60,810 nucleotides of DNA from Calothrix sp. HK-06 (GTDB lineage Bacteria > Cyanobacteriota > Cyanobacteriia > Cyanobacteriales > Nostocaceae), in NCBI RefSeq assembly GCF_001904745.1, contig NZ_MRCD01000053.1, forward strand, positions 1-60,810, given 5' to 3'. The translations under genes were made by a program, and so were the position numbers. Positions 37,881 to 47,600 of the stretch are shown piece by piece. The notes under the pieces were generated by a model. It worked only from the letters and a program-made list of their open reading frames with translations, did no database searches and was not told the DNA's origin. Within the stretch, counting starts at the first letter, position 1; each line of letters opens with the position of its first letter.

Positions 37881-40484
37881 ATGTCTTCTTCCTCATTTAG
37901 AACACCTCCAACACCAAAAGCGCATAATTTTCTTACTAAATTTATCGCTGAGATTGCGCCTAGATTTTTTGATCGCGCACTTGAAAAAGTAGGAATTAAG
38001 CAGTTTAAGTGGTTAGTACTACTATCTTTAATAATTTCAATTCCACTCATTATTACGCCGTTAGAAGTTTGGCAGCAAGGTGTAATTTCAGTCTTTTTAG
38101 TAGTGCTGGGTCAAATAATTGTTCGTGCAGAAGAACAAGAATCATCGATAGATATTAGCCAGTACTATCACTTATTCATGGTGTGGTTAAGTATAGTAAC
38201 AACAATCCGCTATTTATATTATCGCGTTAGCTATACTCTTAACTTTGATACTTGGGTAAACGGTATTGCGTGCGGGTTACTGTTTGCCGCAGAGCTATAC
38301 GCGATTTTGACATTGGTTTTGGCGTATTTTCAAACCTTAAAAATTAAAGAACGTCAACCAATTAGTCTTAATGCTATTCCTGAAGAAGAATGGTATTCGG
38401 TAGATATTTATATTCCTACTTACAACGAGGATGTTGAGCTTGTTCGCAAAACTGCGCTAGCTGCACAAGCTTGTGAATATGCACCTGGAAAGAAAACAGT
38501 TTATGTTCTTGATGACGGTCGTCCTGAGCGTTATAAAGAGGATGACCCGCGTCGCGAGAAGTTTCGTGGGCGCCGTGAGCAACTTCGACAGATGTGCGAA
38601 GAACTTGGCTGCATTCACATGACGCGCGATAATAACGACCATGCCAAAGCAGGAAACATTAATACTGCGTTCCGTAAAACACACGGCGATTTGGTAATGA
38701 TTCTTGACTGCGACCACATCCCGTCCCGTCAATTTTTGCTGCACACAGTTGGTTTCTTTTACGACCCTAAAGTTTCGTTTGTACAAACACCGCACTGGTT
38801 TTATAATCCTGACCCCTTTGAGAGAAATTTAGTTACCAGTGGTCGAATTCCAGTTGGTAACGAATTATTTTATAAAGTCTTACAGAAAGGAAACGATTTT
38901 TGGAACGCAGCATTTTTCTGTGGTTCGGCAGCGATAATTCGTAAAGACCATGCTCTTGAAGTTGGAGGAATTGCAGTAGAAACAGTAACCGAAGATTGTC
39001 ACACTGCATTACGTTTACACGGACGTGGTTATAAGTCGGTTTATTACGACAAAATTATGGTGGCTGGTTTGGCGCCTGACACCTTCAACGCTTATGTAGG
39101 TCAGCAGGTTCGTTGGGCACGAGGAATGGCGCAAATTCTTCGTCTCGAAAACCCGTTGTTTAATACCAAACATAAGTTAACTTTAGGACAACGGATTTGT
39201 TACTTAAGTGCAACATCACACTTTTTGTATGGATATCCGCGACTAGTGTATGCTGTGGCGCCGACTTTGTTTTTGCTGTTTGGTATCAACTCTGTACAGG
39301 GTCTTGGTATTGAAACCCTAGCTTACGCAGTTCCCCACATTTTGCTATCGCTGTTTACCAACCACATTATTTATAAGCACGTCCGTTTTTCCTTCTGGAA
39401 CGAAATATTTGAGTTTGTGATGTCGTTCCAAGCTGGATGGGTAACACTACTAGCGCTAATTAATCCTAAACTCGGTTCTTTTAACGTAACTGATAAAGGG
39501 GTTAATATTAGCAAACGTACTTTTGACTGGCAGTCAATGCGCGGTCTAGTTATAGTTACCGCTTTAGTTGTTTGCTCATTGCTCGCTGTTCCATATTGGT
39601 TGTTGCTACGTCCTGAAGATTGGCAAGCAGTAATGGTGAACACAATATGGTCAGGGTTTAACATAATTTTGCTATCAAGTGCTTTGCTAGTAGGTTTTGA
39701 ACAACCCCAAATTCGTACAGCCCATAGATTACAGCGCCGTTTAGCTGTAATGATTTCCGTCGATAATCAAACCTTGATGGGTGAAACGATAAATATTTCT
39801 GAAACTGGGGCATTAGTTAAGCTTGAATCTTGGCCTAATTTACCTGATGAAGTTGAAATTGAAGTTCATGGTGACTTTACCGCGCGCGTAATACTTACCG
39901 CAAGGGTTATACGTCTATCACCAGTAAACGACACAGAAACTCATCTCGCAATTGACTTTATAAATATTACTGATGACCAAAAAGACGCTTTGACTTTGGT
40001 TATTTATTCAGATGTTCGCGAGTGGTACTCTCAAAACCGCGAGTACGCAGACCAACCTTTTGCTTCGCTTGGTTTCTTAGCTACTAGTTTAACTCGTTCG
40101 CTACGTGACATGAAATCAACACAAAGCAAAAAAGTTCGTAAGCAAGTGCAAGCACACGGTCAAATTTATTGGGATGGTCATTTCTTCCCAGGTGTGGCTA
40201 CAGAACTTGGGGTTACAGGTTTACGTTTAGAGTTAAATAGTAAGCGTGCTGTTTCTTCCGATAGAACACTAACGCAGCAAGATTTGCAATCAATGCAAAA
40301 GAGTAAACCACTCGTTGGTTTATTATTAAGTCAAAAAGCGGCGCCTGCTTCTCCTAATCGCTTTGTTGCAGAAATTACCTCTATTCAAGAAACCGCTAAT
40401 GGTCTTGCGATTGAAATGAATTTCCCTGAGAAATTTAAAGAGCGTCAATCAACAAAAATCAAACAACTGTTACAAGCGCTTTAG
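37881..40484 (+). CDS. bcsA: Cellulose synthase catalytic subunit BcsA
   Basis: The protein has 867 residues. Four membrane helices lie before the cytosolic GT2 domain. All catalytic motifs are present: DDGRPERY, the DxD in LDCDHIPS, TED in TVTEDCHTALRLH, and QQVRW. More helices follow, then a PilZ domain with RLQRR and NISETG (the RxxxR and [DN]xSxxG motifs), so it should be switched on by cyclic di-GMP. After PilZ comes an extra C-terminal domain of about 160 residues ('VQAHGQIYWDGHFFPGVATE') that looks like a second, degenerate PilZ-like barrel. It makes beta-1,4-glucan from UDP-glucose and passes it to BcsB. Confidence 0.96.
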   Translation: MSSSSFRTPPTPKAHNFLTKFIAEIAPRFFDRALEKVGIKQFKWLVLLSLIISIPLIITPLEVWQQGVISVFLVVLGQIIVRAEEQESSIDISQYYHLFMVWLSIVTTIRYLYYRVSYTLNFDTWVNGIACGLLFAAELYAILTLVLAYFQTLKIKERQPISLNAIPEEEWYSVDIYIPTYNEDVELVRKTALAAQACEYAPGKKTVYVLDDGRPERYKEDDPRREKFRGRREQLRQMCEELGCIHMTRDNNDHAKAGNINTAFRKTHGDLVMILDCDHIPSRQFLLHTVGFFYDPKVSFVQTPHWFYNPDPFERNLVTSGRIPVGNELFYKVLQKGNDFWNAAFFCGSAAIIRKDHALEVGGIAVETVTEDCHTALRLHGRGYKSVYYDKIMVAGLAPDTFNAYVGQQVRWARGMAQILRLENPLFNTKHKLTLGQRICYLSATSHFLYGYPRLVYAVAPTLFLLFGINSVQGLGIETLAYAVPHILLSLFTNHIIYKHVRFSFWNEIFEFVMSFQAGWVTLLALINPKLGSFNVTDKGVNISKRTFDWQSMRGLVIVTALVVCSLLAVPYWLLLRPEDWQAVMVNTIWSGFNIILLSSALLVGFEQPQIRTAHRLQRRLAVMISVDNQTLMGETINISETGALVKLESWPNLPDEVEIEVHGDFTARVILTARVIRLSPVNDTETHLAIDFINITDDQKDALTLVIYSDVREWYSQNREYADQPFASLGFLATSLTRSLRDMKSTQSKKVRKQVQAHGQIYWDGHFFPGVATELGVTGLRLELNSKRAVSSDRTLTQQDLQSMQKSKPLVGLLLSQKAAPASPNRFVAEITSIQETANGLAIEMNFPEKFKERQSTKIKQLLQAL

Positions 40485-40520
40485 TACTACTGATGTAATT
40501 AAAATAACAATATTTTCATT

Positions 40521-40547
40521 ATCCCGGTTTCTCTGTGATGCCGGGAT
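40521..40547 (+). terminator. Terminator after bcsA
   Basis: ATCCCGG (40521-40527) pairs with CCGGGAT (40541-40547), followed by a T-rich tract. It closes the cellulose operon. Confidence 0.75.
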
Positions 40548-40791
40548 TTGTTTATTTGTAAGTTTTTTGTTTGACCTGTTTTTTATCGGTCATGCATTTG
40601 TATGTTAAAAAGTATACAGATAATGCTCAAGAATTACAAACTGTGTCACAGTCTTCAACAGCAAGCTTTGATGATAATGTTTTTGTGATAGTCGTCGTAG
40701 CTTTAGATTTTATCTTAGGTACCCTTTCTGCTGTACAATTATGTTTATTGTATGTGTAGAAATGCAATTAAGATAAAATTTATACTTTGTT

Positions 40792-41334
40792 ATGACAACA
40801 GAAAGTTATGCTACGTTATCGGATTTGGAATACATTTGTTATATTGACGAAAATGGTCAATTACCTGAACAGTTTCAAGGTAAAATTGGAGTGTATGCAA
40901 TTTTTGATACCGATAAAAATTTACAATTTATTGGGTATTCGCGTGATGTTTATTTAAGTCTAAGGCAGCATTTGGTTCGATTACCTGATAAATGCTATTG
41001 GGTTAAGGTTCAAACGATTGAGCGTCCTAGCCGTGCGACTTTAGAAAATATTGAAAAAGCTTGGGTTGAAGAAAATGGCGCCGTTCCTGTTGGAAATGGT
41101 GAAAATAAAGATGTTTGGACTCAACCTGTAAATGTTAACAATTTGATGACTGAGGAGGAGAAAGTTAATTATAACAGTCCTAATAATGACGAAATGGCGC
41201 AAATTAAAATTATTAAGAATGTCGCTCGCCGAGTTGAGGGAGAAATTTTAAAAGTTTTAGAAGCGCGCGGGTTACAAGCACAAATTCGATTTAATCCAAA
41301 ATTAAAAGAAGAAGGTTTATTGGATTTGAAGTAG
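40792..41334 (+). CDS. GIY-YIG domain protein
   Basis: The protein has 180 residues. The N-terminal half is a GIY-YIG nuclease-like fold: 'IGVYAIFD' and 'LQFIGYSRDVYLSLRQHL' correspond to the two name-giving strands, with GVY and FIG in place of GIY and YIG. A catalytic-type Arg/Glu arrangement follows ('SRDVYLSLRQH', 'IEKAWVEENG'). The C-terminal half is conserved helical sequence. Close relatives occur across cyanobacteria, but I know no defined role. It follows the bcsA terminator, so it has its own promoter. Confidence 0.8.
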   Translation: MTTESYATLSDLEYICYIDENGQLPEQFQGKIGVYAIFDTDKNLQFIGYSRDVYLSLRQHLVRLPDKCYWVKVQTIERPSRATLENIEKAWVEENGAVPVGNGENKDVWTQPVNVNNLMTEEEKVNYNSPNNDEMAQIKIIKNVARRVEGEILKVLEARGLQAQIRFNPKLKEEGLLDLK

Positions 41335-41417
41335 TTAATATTTGATTGAACTAAAAACAACTCAAACTTACAATATCGGGTTGCTATTTTATTTTTTAAA
41401 TGCGCGCTTTATGTATA

Positions 41418-41432
41418 GTGGGCAATGCCCAC
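41418..41432. repeat. Second copy of the GTGGGCA/TGCCCAC hairpin
   Basis: GTGGGCA-A-TGCCCAC matches the core of the repeat at 37758-37776. It lies after the GIY-YIG gene and may act as its terminator. Confidence 0.6.
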
Positions 41433-41587
41433 CTTACTGATACTACTGTATATTGTTTTACATTTGATGAGTATAAATAAGTATTATTTGGCGCCATGAG
41501 TTAAAATGTTTGGTTGACTGTTTTACCAATGACTTGAGGAATATAGAGTTGATGAGTTAATTTCAAGAGCGTAATATTAACGCTGCA

Positions 41588-44005
41588 ATGGTAATGACAC
41601 AATTTAAGAATGGAATCCCTGCTTGTGCTTGGAGTCGCCCTATTGGTTTGGGTTGGAGTCAGCCTTATACTGTTCGCTATGCGAGTAATATAGATGATGG
41701 GCCTTGGCATGGTATGCCTTTGGGTGGTTTCGGCGCCGGTTGCATTGGACGTTCTTCGCGTGGTGATTTTAATTTTTGGCATATTGATGGTGGGGAGCAT
41801 GTTTTCCAAAATATCCCCGCTTGTCAATTTAGTGTTTTTGAGTCTTCTCAAAATACAAAGACCGCTTATGCTTTGTCTACTGAGGCGCCGCAAGATGGTA
41901 GTCTCAAAAGTTGGAAGTGGTACCCATCAGATACGAATGGTACTTATCACGCTTTATATCCGCGCAGTTGGTTTGTATACGAACATCAAACAAAGGCACA
42001 ATTGAGTTGCACGCAGTTTTCACCGATTTGGGCAAATAATTATAAAGAGAGTAGTTATCCTGTAGCTGTATTTGTTTGGAAAGCTACTAATCCAACTGAT
42101 GCACCTGTTACTATCAGCATTATGCTTACCTGGCAAAATATGGTGGGCTGGTTTACTAATGCTTCAAAATCACCAGAAATTGTACTTCGCGATGATGGTA
42201 GTCCAGTATACGAATATCAGCCACGTTTGAATGAGAGTAAAGATAATTATAATTTTATAGTTGAAAATACTGAGAAAATTGGCTGCGTTTTAGCTCGCTC
42301 TGGAATTGTTACACCAACCGAAGAAGGCGAAGGTGAGTGGTGTATTGCTACTAATAAGCAACCAGGTGTTGAGGTGTTCTATCATACTCGTTTTAATCCT
42401 GTTGGTACTGGGGATGATGTATGGAACAGCTTTGAATCTGATGGTTCGTTACCTAATATATTAGATGCAGCACCTGCCGACCACACTGAACAAATCGGCG
42501 CCGCGTTAGCTGTAAGAATAACATTACAACCTGGGCAAACATTAGAAATTCCATTTACACTAACTTGGAATTTTCCTGTTACTGAATTTGCTGAGGGTGT
42601 TAAATATTATCGTCGCTACACTGACTTTTTTGGACGTAGTGGTAAAAGTGCTTGGGCTATTGCATCTACTGCATTAGATGAATATCAACAATGGTGGCGC
42701 CAAATCGAAGCATGGCAACAACCAATTCTTGACCGTCAGGATTTACCCGACTGGTTTAAAATGGCTTTATTTAACGAGCTTTATGATTTGACAGCTGGTG
42801 GAACACTGTGGAGTGCCGCTACTGATATTGACCGTTACGGACAGTTTGCAGTGTTGGAATGTTTAGATTATCGCTGGTACGAAAGTTTAGATGTGCGTCT
42901 TTATGGTTCGTTTGGACTGTTGATGCTATTCCCTGAATTGGAAAAAGCTGTAATACGTGCTTTTGCACGCGCTATTCCTAACAGTGACGACCGCACCCGC
43001 GTTATTGGGTATTACTATGTTATCGGCGCCGAAAGTCCATTAGCTATTCGCAAAGCTAAAAATGCAACTCCTCACGATTTAGGGGCGCCGAATGAACATG
43101 TTTGGGAAAAAACTAATTACACTGCTTACCAAGATTGTAATTTGTGGAAAGATTTAGGCAGTGATTTTGTACTACAGGTGTATCGTGATTTTATTCTGAC
43201 GGGTGGTAGTGACTTTAAGTTTTTGCAAGAATGTTGGGATTCTGTAGTTTGTACCCTTCATTATCTTAAAGGATTTGATTTGGATAATGATGGTATTCCT
43301 GAAAACTCTGGGGCGCCTGACCAAACTTTTGATGATTGGCGTTTACAAGGAGTAAGTGCTTACTGCGGTGGTTTATGGTTATCAGCGTTGCAAGCTGCAA
43401 TTTCTATGGGGACAATTTTGAAAATTGCTTCCGTTGCACTTGATACACCAAAACTTGATGAGAGTATCAATACGTTTCAATTATGGTTAGAACAATCGTT
43501 ACCTGTTTATCAAGCAAAACTTTGGAATGGACAGTATTATCGTCTTGATAGCGGTAGCGGTTCCGATGTGGTAATGGCTGACCAATTATGTGGTCAATTT
43601 TACGCACGATTGTTAGGATTACCTGATATTGTTCCTATTGAATGCGCTCACTCTGCCCTGAAAACAGTTTACGAAGCTTGCTTCCTTAAGTTTAATGACG
43701 GTAAATTTGGCGCCGCAAATGGGTTAAAAGCAGATGGTTCTCCCGAAAACCCCAAAGCTACCCACCCACTAGAAGTTTGGACGGGTATTAATTTTGGGTT
43801 AGCTGCTTTTTTGGTGCAAATGGGCATGAAAGACGAAGCTTTTAAGCTAACCGAAGCCGTTGTTCAACAAGTTTACTCTAACGGTCTGCAATTCCGTACT
43901 CCCGAAGCGATTACTGCCTCTGGGACTTTCCGTGCCTGCGTTTATTTACGGGCAATGGCTATTTGGGGAATTTATCTAACCATGAATCAATCTATCAGCA
44001 TTTGA
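41588..44005 (+). CDS. GH116 beta-glucosidase / glucosylceramidase-like enzyme
   Basis: The protein has 805 residues and matches the GBA2-like GH116 architecture. The N-terminal beta-sandwich domain begins with the conserved 'GMPLGGFGAGCIGRSSRGDF' stretch. The C-terminal (alpha/alpha)6 barrel contains 'ELYDLTAGGTLW', the catalytic-nucleophile region around 'FAVLECLDYRWYESLDV', and the acid/base region 'GIPENSGAPDQTFDDW'. There is no signal peptide, so it acts in the cytoplasm. Substrates in bacteria include beta-glucosides and short beta-glucans. The position next to the cellulose operon suggests it recycles glucan oligomers, but this is inference only. Confidence 0.85.
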   Translation: MVMTQFKNGIPACAWSRPIGLGWSQPYTVRYASNIDDGPWHGMPLGGFGAGCIGRSSRGDFNFWHIDGGEHVFQNIPACQFSVFESSQNTKTAYALSTEAPQDGSLKSWKWYPSDTNGTYHALYPRSWFVYEHQTKAQLSCTQFSPIWANNYKESSYPVAVFVWKATNPTDAPVTISIMLTWQNMVGWFTNASKSPEIVLRDDGSPVYEYQPRLNESKDNYNFIVENTEKIGCVLARSGIVTPTEEGEGEWCIATNKQPGVEVFYHTRFNPVGTGDDVWNSFESDGSLPNILDAAPADHTEQIGAALAVRITLQPGQTLEIPFTLTWNFPVTEFAEGVKYYRRYTDFFGRSGKSAWAIASTALDEYQQWWRQIEAWQQPILDRQDLPDWFKMALFNELYDLTAGGTLWSAATDIDRYGQFAVLECLDYRWYESLDVRLYGSFGLLMLFPELEKAVIRAFARAIPNSDDRTRVIGYYYVIGAESPLAIRKAKNATPHDLGAPNEHVWEKTNYTAYQDCNLWKDLGSDFVLQVYRDFILTGGSDFKFLQECWDSVVCTLHYLKGFDLDNDGIPENSGAPDQTFDDWRLQGVSAYCGGLWLSALQAAISMGTILKIASVALDTPKLDESINTFQLWLEQSLPVYQAKLWNGQYYRLDSGSGSDVVMADQLCGQFYARLLGLPDIVPIECAHSALKTVYEACFLKFNDGKFGAANGLKADGSPENPKATHPLEVWTGINFGLAAFLVQMGMKDEAFKLTEAVVQQVYSNGLQFRTPEAITASGTFRACVYLRAMAIWGIYLTMNQSISI

Positions 44006-44680
44006 TGACATTTTTGACATCCCTCTCCGGATTGATGACTAGGTTAGTAGAAAAGTAGTGTGAGTTTATTAGTCAAATATCTTTGAAGAAGCAAGATACT
44101 TGGCTAAACTCACCTTGCTACCTTCATTACAAATCTTCAAATGTTTCTCAGTAACAAAATGCCTGTAAATAATTTTATTCAAGCAGAGAATAATACCATA
44201 AGTGTCAACATTTTTTACATTACAGTTTTTAATTTAATCAGAAAATCCTTGTTTTAACAACTTTAAAAGCATCATGATTAGTTCTTAAATATACATAGCA
44301 CTAATGTAAGTAAGAATGAAAATCAATTTAGCCTTCAGTGAAATTTTGATAAAGCACGAGAAGTTTTTTAAAGAAATAAGTCAAAATATTATAAAAATGT
44401 ATTACAAATTAATTAGGTACTTTAGTAGCTCAAGTAGTATGTCGAAAATGTGGTTTCAGTACATGCCTATGTTTGATGTAATCCCAGAACACAGTCTGGT
44501 AAACAAATATAAGGTGTTAATGTTGTAACTAAAAGCACATTTTAACCTGTTTTAGAACGGTAGTAAAGGATTTTACTTCGGGTGTCTAAAAATAAATTGA
44601 AAACTAAGTTAACAGAAAGTTTGTTGCTTGATATTGACAGCTTGTATCTAATTTCATAAGCGTACTTAAATAAAATCCCC
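44006..44680. other. hetC upstream region
   Basis: No firm gene lies in these 675 AT-rich bases. A 70-codon open frame at 44316-44528 has no good ribosome site and I do not call it. The region holds the hetC promoter, including a perfect NtcA-type box described separately. A long leader ahead of hetC is known in Anabaena, so the size of the gap is not surprising. Confidence 0.5.
44563..44576 (+). promoter_or_regulatory. Candidate NtcA box upstream of hetC
   Basis: GTA-AAGGATTT-TAC fits the consensus GTA-N8-TAC exactly, 104 bases before the hetC ATG. hetC is NtcA-dependent in Anabaena. The -10 element is not ideally placed: TAAATT at 44593-44598 is a little too close and TAAGTT at 44606 is too far. 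It could be an activator site, a second promoter, or chance. Confidence 0.5.
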
Positions 44681-47600
44681 ATGAACTTTTCTCCGTTGTT
44701 ACGAGTTCAGGGAGAGCATTTAAATCATCTACATGTTGATAATGTGCTTGCTCCCGCTCCTGAAGCAACTATTAACCGATTATTTAGGTTAGTTGCAACG
44801 GATACGAGTCTCAGTTTTACAGCGGAGTTTTATGAAGCTTGGAGGATTAAAGAGTTTTCGCTTGGTGATGAATTGATGGACTATCAAAGTCCAAAAGATA
44901 CCCTTTATGTGGTTTGCAGCGGGCGTGTAAGGTTATTGGGGTATGAACAAGAGTCTGCACGTAATGTATCAGCGCAGTTGCTTGATGTTGGAGAAAGTTT
45001 TGGTGCAGATGAGTTATTTTACAGGAGTTTATTACCGTATCGTGCTGTTGCTGCTACCAATGTTGCTGTAGCGGAACTAGGAAAAGCTAATTTAAAAATT
45101 TGGTTACAACGTGCTGAGAATTTTGAATCATATCTTGTTGATTCTGTTGAAACGCGGCAAAAGTTAATTTTCTGGAAAACCTGCACTTCTTTGCGCTCTT
45201 TAACAAGTCAAACTTTGCAGTATCTATCACCGTACTTTGCGCTTCGTACAGTTAACACAGGTGAATTATTAGCATCAGCGACTCCAGTTTCGGAGGGACG
45301 TTATTGGTTAATGTCTGGTCACACTGAGCAGCAAGATGCTCAAGTTGGTTATAGCTGGGGGTATCCGGATGTTGCATCACCTGCATTCAAAGCAGAAACT
45401 GAATTAGTAGTATGTCATCTACCTGTTGAAAATTGGGAACTGGTCAAACCGTTTCTTCCATCACAGAACTTTCAGGAAGAAAATCGTCAAGTTGAATTAT
45501 ATGAAGTTGAGTTACATCAAGTTGAGTTAAATCAAGTTGAGTTAAATCAAGTTGAATCAAATAATATACAAACAGTAACTAGCTTTGAATTAGGTAATAG
45601 TACTTATCAAAATAGTCAAAAATATAACAAACAAAAATACAACAAAAAATATCCGTTTATTGCACAGCAAAGTTCATCAGATTGCGGCGCCGCGTGTTTG
45701 GCGATGATATGTAAATACTGGGGCAAAAAAGTTAGTTTAAATACATTACGTCGTTCGTGCCAAACAAATCGTATTGGCGCCACGCTTTCATCTTTAGCTG
45801 ATGCAGCAGTTAATCTCGGTTATTCTTCAGTGGCAGTACAAGCTAATTTGACCGCTCTTGCTTGGCGCCATTCTCCGTGGATTGCTCACTGGCAGGGTAA
45901 TCATTATGTTGTTGTTTGGGGAGTTCGTTCTAATTATGTAGTCATCTCTGACCCAGCAGTCGGCAAGCTAAAGTTACCTATATCGGAATTTGAAGCTAAC
46001 TGGACTGGTTATGCTTTGATGCTGGAACCAACCGAACGATTACAACAACTACTAGACGAAAAAACATCACTTGTTTATTTTTGGCAGTCACTGTGGAAGT
46101 ACCAATCTCTAGTTCTACAAATTGTGATTGCATCATTAGTAATGCAAGTTTTTGGGCTAGTTATGCCAGTAATCGCTCAGATTGTTATCGATAAGGTAAT
46201 ACCTGCACGCATGTCTGTAGCGCTAAATATTTTTGCTTTGGGCTTTTTGGTCTTTGGTATCTGGCGCTATGGGATCAAAACAGCACGTCAATACCTGCTC
46301 GACTATTTCTCAAATCATATGGATATTAGCTTGATGAGCGATTTTATCCGTCATGTTTTGGAATTACCATTGCAGTTTTTTGAGCAACGACAGGCAGGAG
46401 ACATTATCAGCCGTGTTGAGGAAAACCACAAAATTCAAACATTTTTGACTCGTCGTGCGTTCGGTATCACTCTAGATGCGCTATGTGCATTTTTGTGTTT
46501 AGCATTAATCGCTTACTACAATTCACACCTAGCTCTACTTGTTCTTGCGTTAACTGTACCTGTTGCTGTGTTCACGATAAATACAAGTCAGAAGTTAAAA
46601 CGCATATCGCGAGAACTAGCTATTGATACAGCAGTGCAAAATCATACTGTAAATGAAATGATAACTGGTATCACTACAATCAAAAGCTTCGGTGCCTCTA
46701 GATGGATGCGTTGGCACTGGGAAGAACGGTTTGTAAACACTATCAAAACACGGCTCTGCTATCAAAGACTCTCAAATAACTTACAACTTACTAATAATTT
46801 GATAAATCACGCTAGTAGTACTTTAGTTTTATGGTACGCAGCGAGCTTGATGATACATGACCAGTTATCGTTCGGTAAGTTTATAGCTTTTACTATGCTC
46901 GTTAGTAGCATTATCAATCCAGTTTTGGCGTTGGTTGAGTTGAAGAACGATATTCATTCTGTGGTTGTTTCTATCGAACGACTCAACGATGTTTTGCTTT
47001 CCTCTCCTGAAATCAGGGATGAAGAGTTAGAGTTGCCGCCAATTCAGGGTGAAGTCCGTTTTGAGAATGTTAGCTTTCACTATCAAGGTGAGGAGCGTAA
47101 CGCACTGCAAAACATCTCGTTTGTAATTAAACCTGGGCAAACAGTTGGCATTGTTGGCGCTAGTGGTGCAGGTAAAACTACGCTGTTAAATTTGGTGTGT
47201 GGTTTATATAAACCTGATTCTGGCAGGATTTTGATTGATGGGCATGATATTTGCACGGTGTCATCTCAAACGCTCTTGACGCAGTTAGGAGTTGTGCCAG
47301 CTTCTATATTTATATTTTCAGGAACCGTTTTGGAAAATATAACCTTATTCAGCCCATTTACGTTTGAGGAAGTCAAAAATGCGGCTCGAACTGCTGGAGC
47401 CCACGATTTTATTGAGTCACTACCCTCTGGTTACGACACTTTGATTGGCGCCAGTGCGAAAACACTATCTAAAAAGCAGCATTACTTGATTGCCATAGCT
47501 CGGGCTTTGATTCGCAAACCGAGAATGTTGATTTTGGATGAACCAACGAGCGCACTTGATGTTCAAACCGAAAACTTACTCAAGCAGAACCTTTCACGTG

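Noticed and set aside
40571-40759. 62-codon frame after the bcsA terminator
   Set aside because: It starts with TTG, lacks a ribosome site and has no family resemblance.
44026-44031. TCCGGA, the -35-type motif of some HetR-dependent promoters, upstream of hetC
   Set aside because: Several copies are expected by chance in a window this size, others lie inside genes, and no good -10 element follows.
44316-44528. 70-codon open frame before hetC
   Set aside because: No ribosome site, low-complexity composition and no recognisable features; could be chance in AT-rich DNA.
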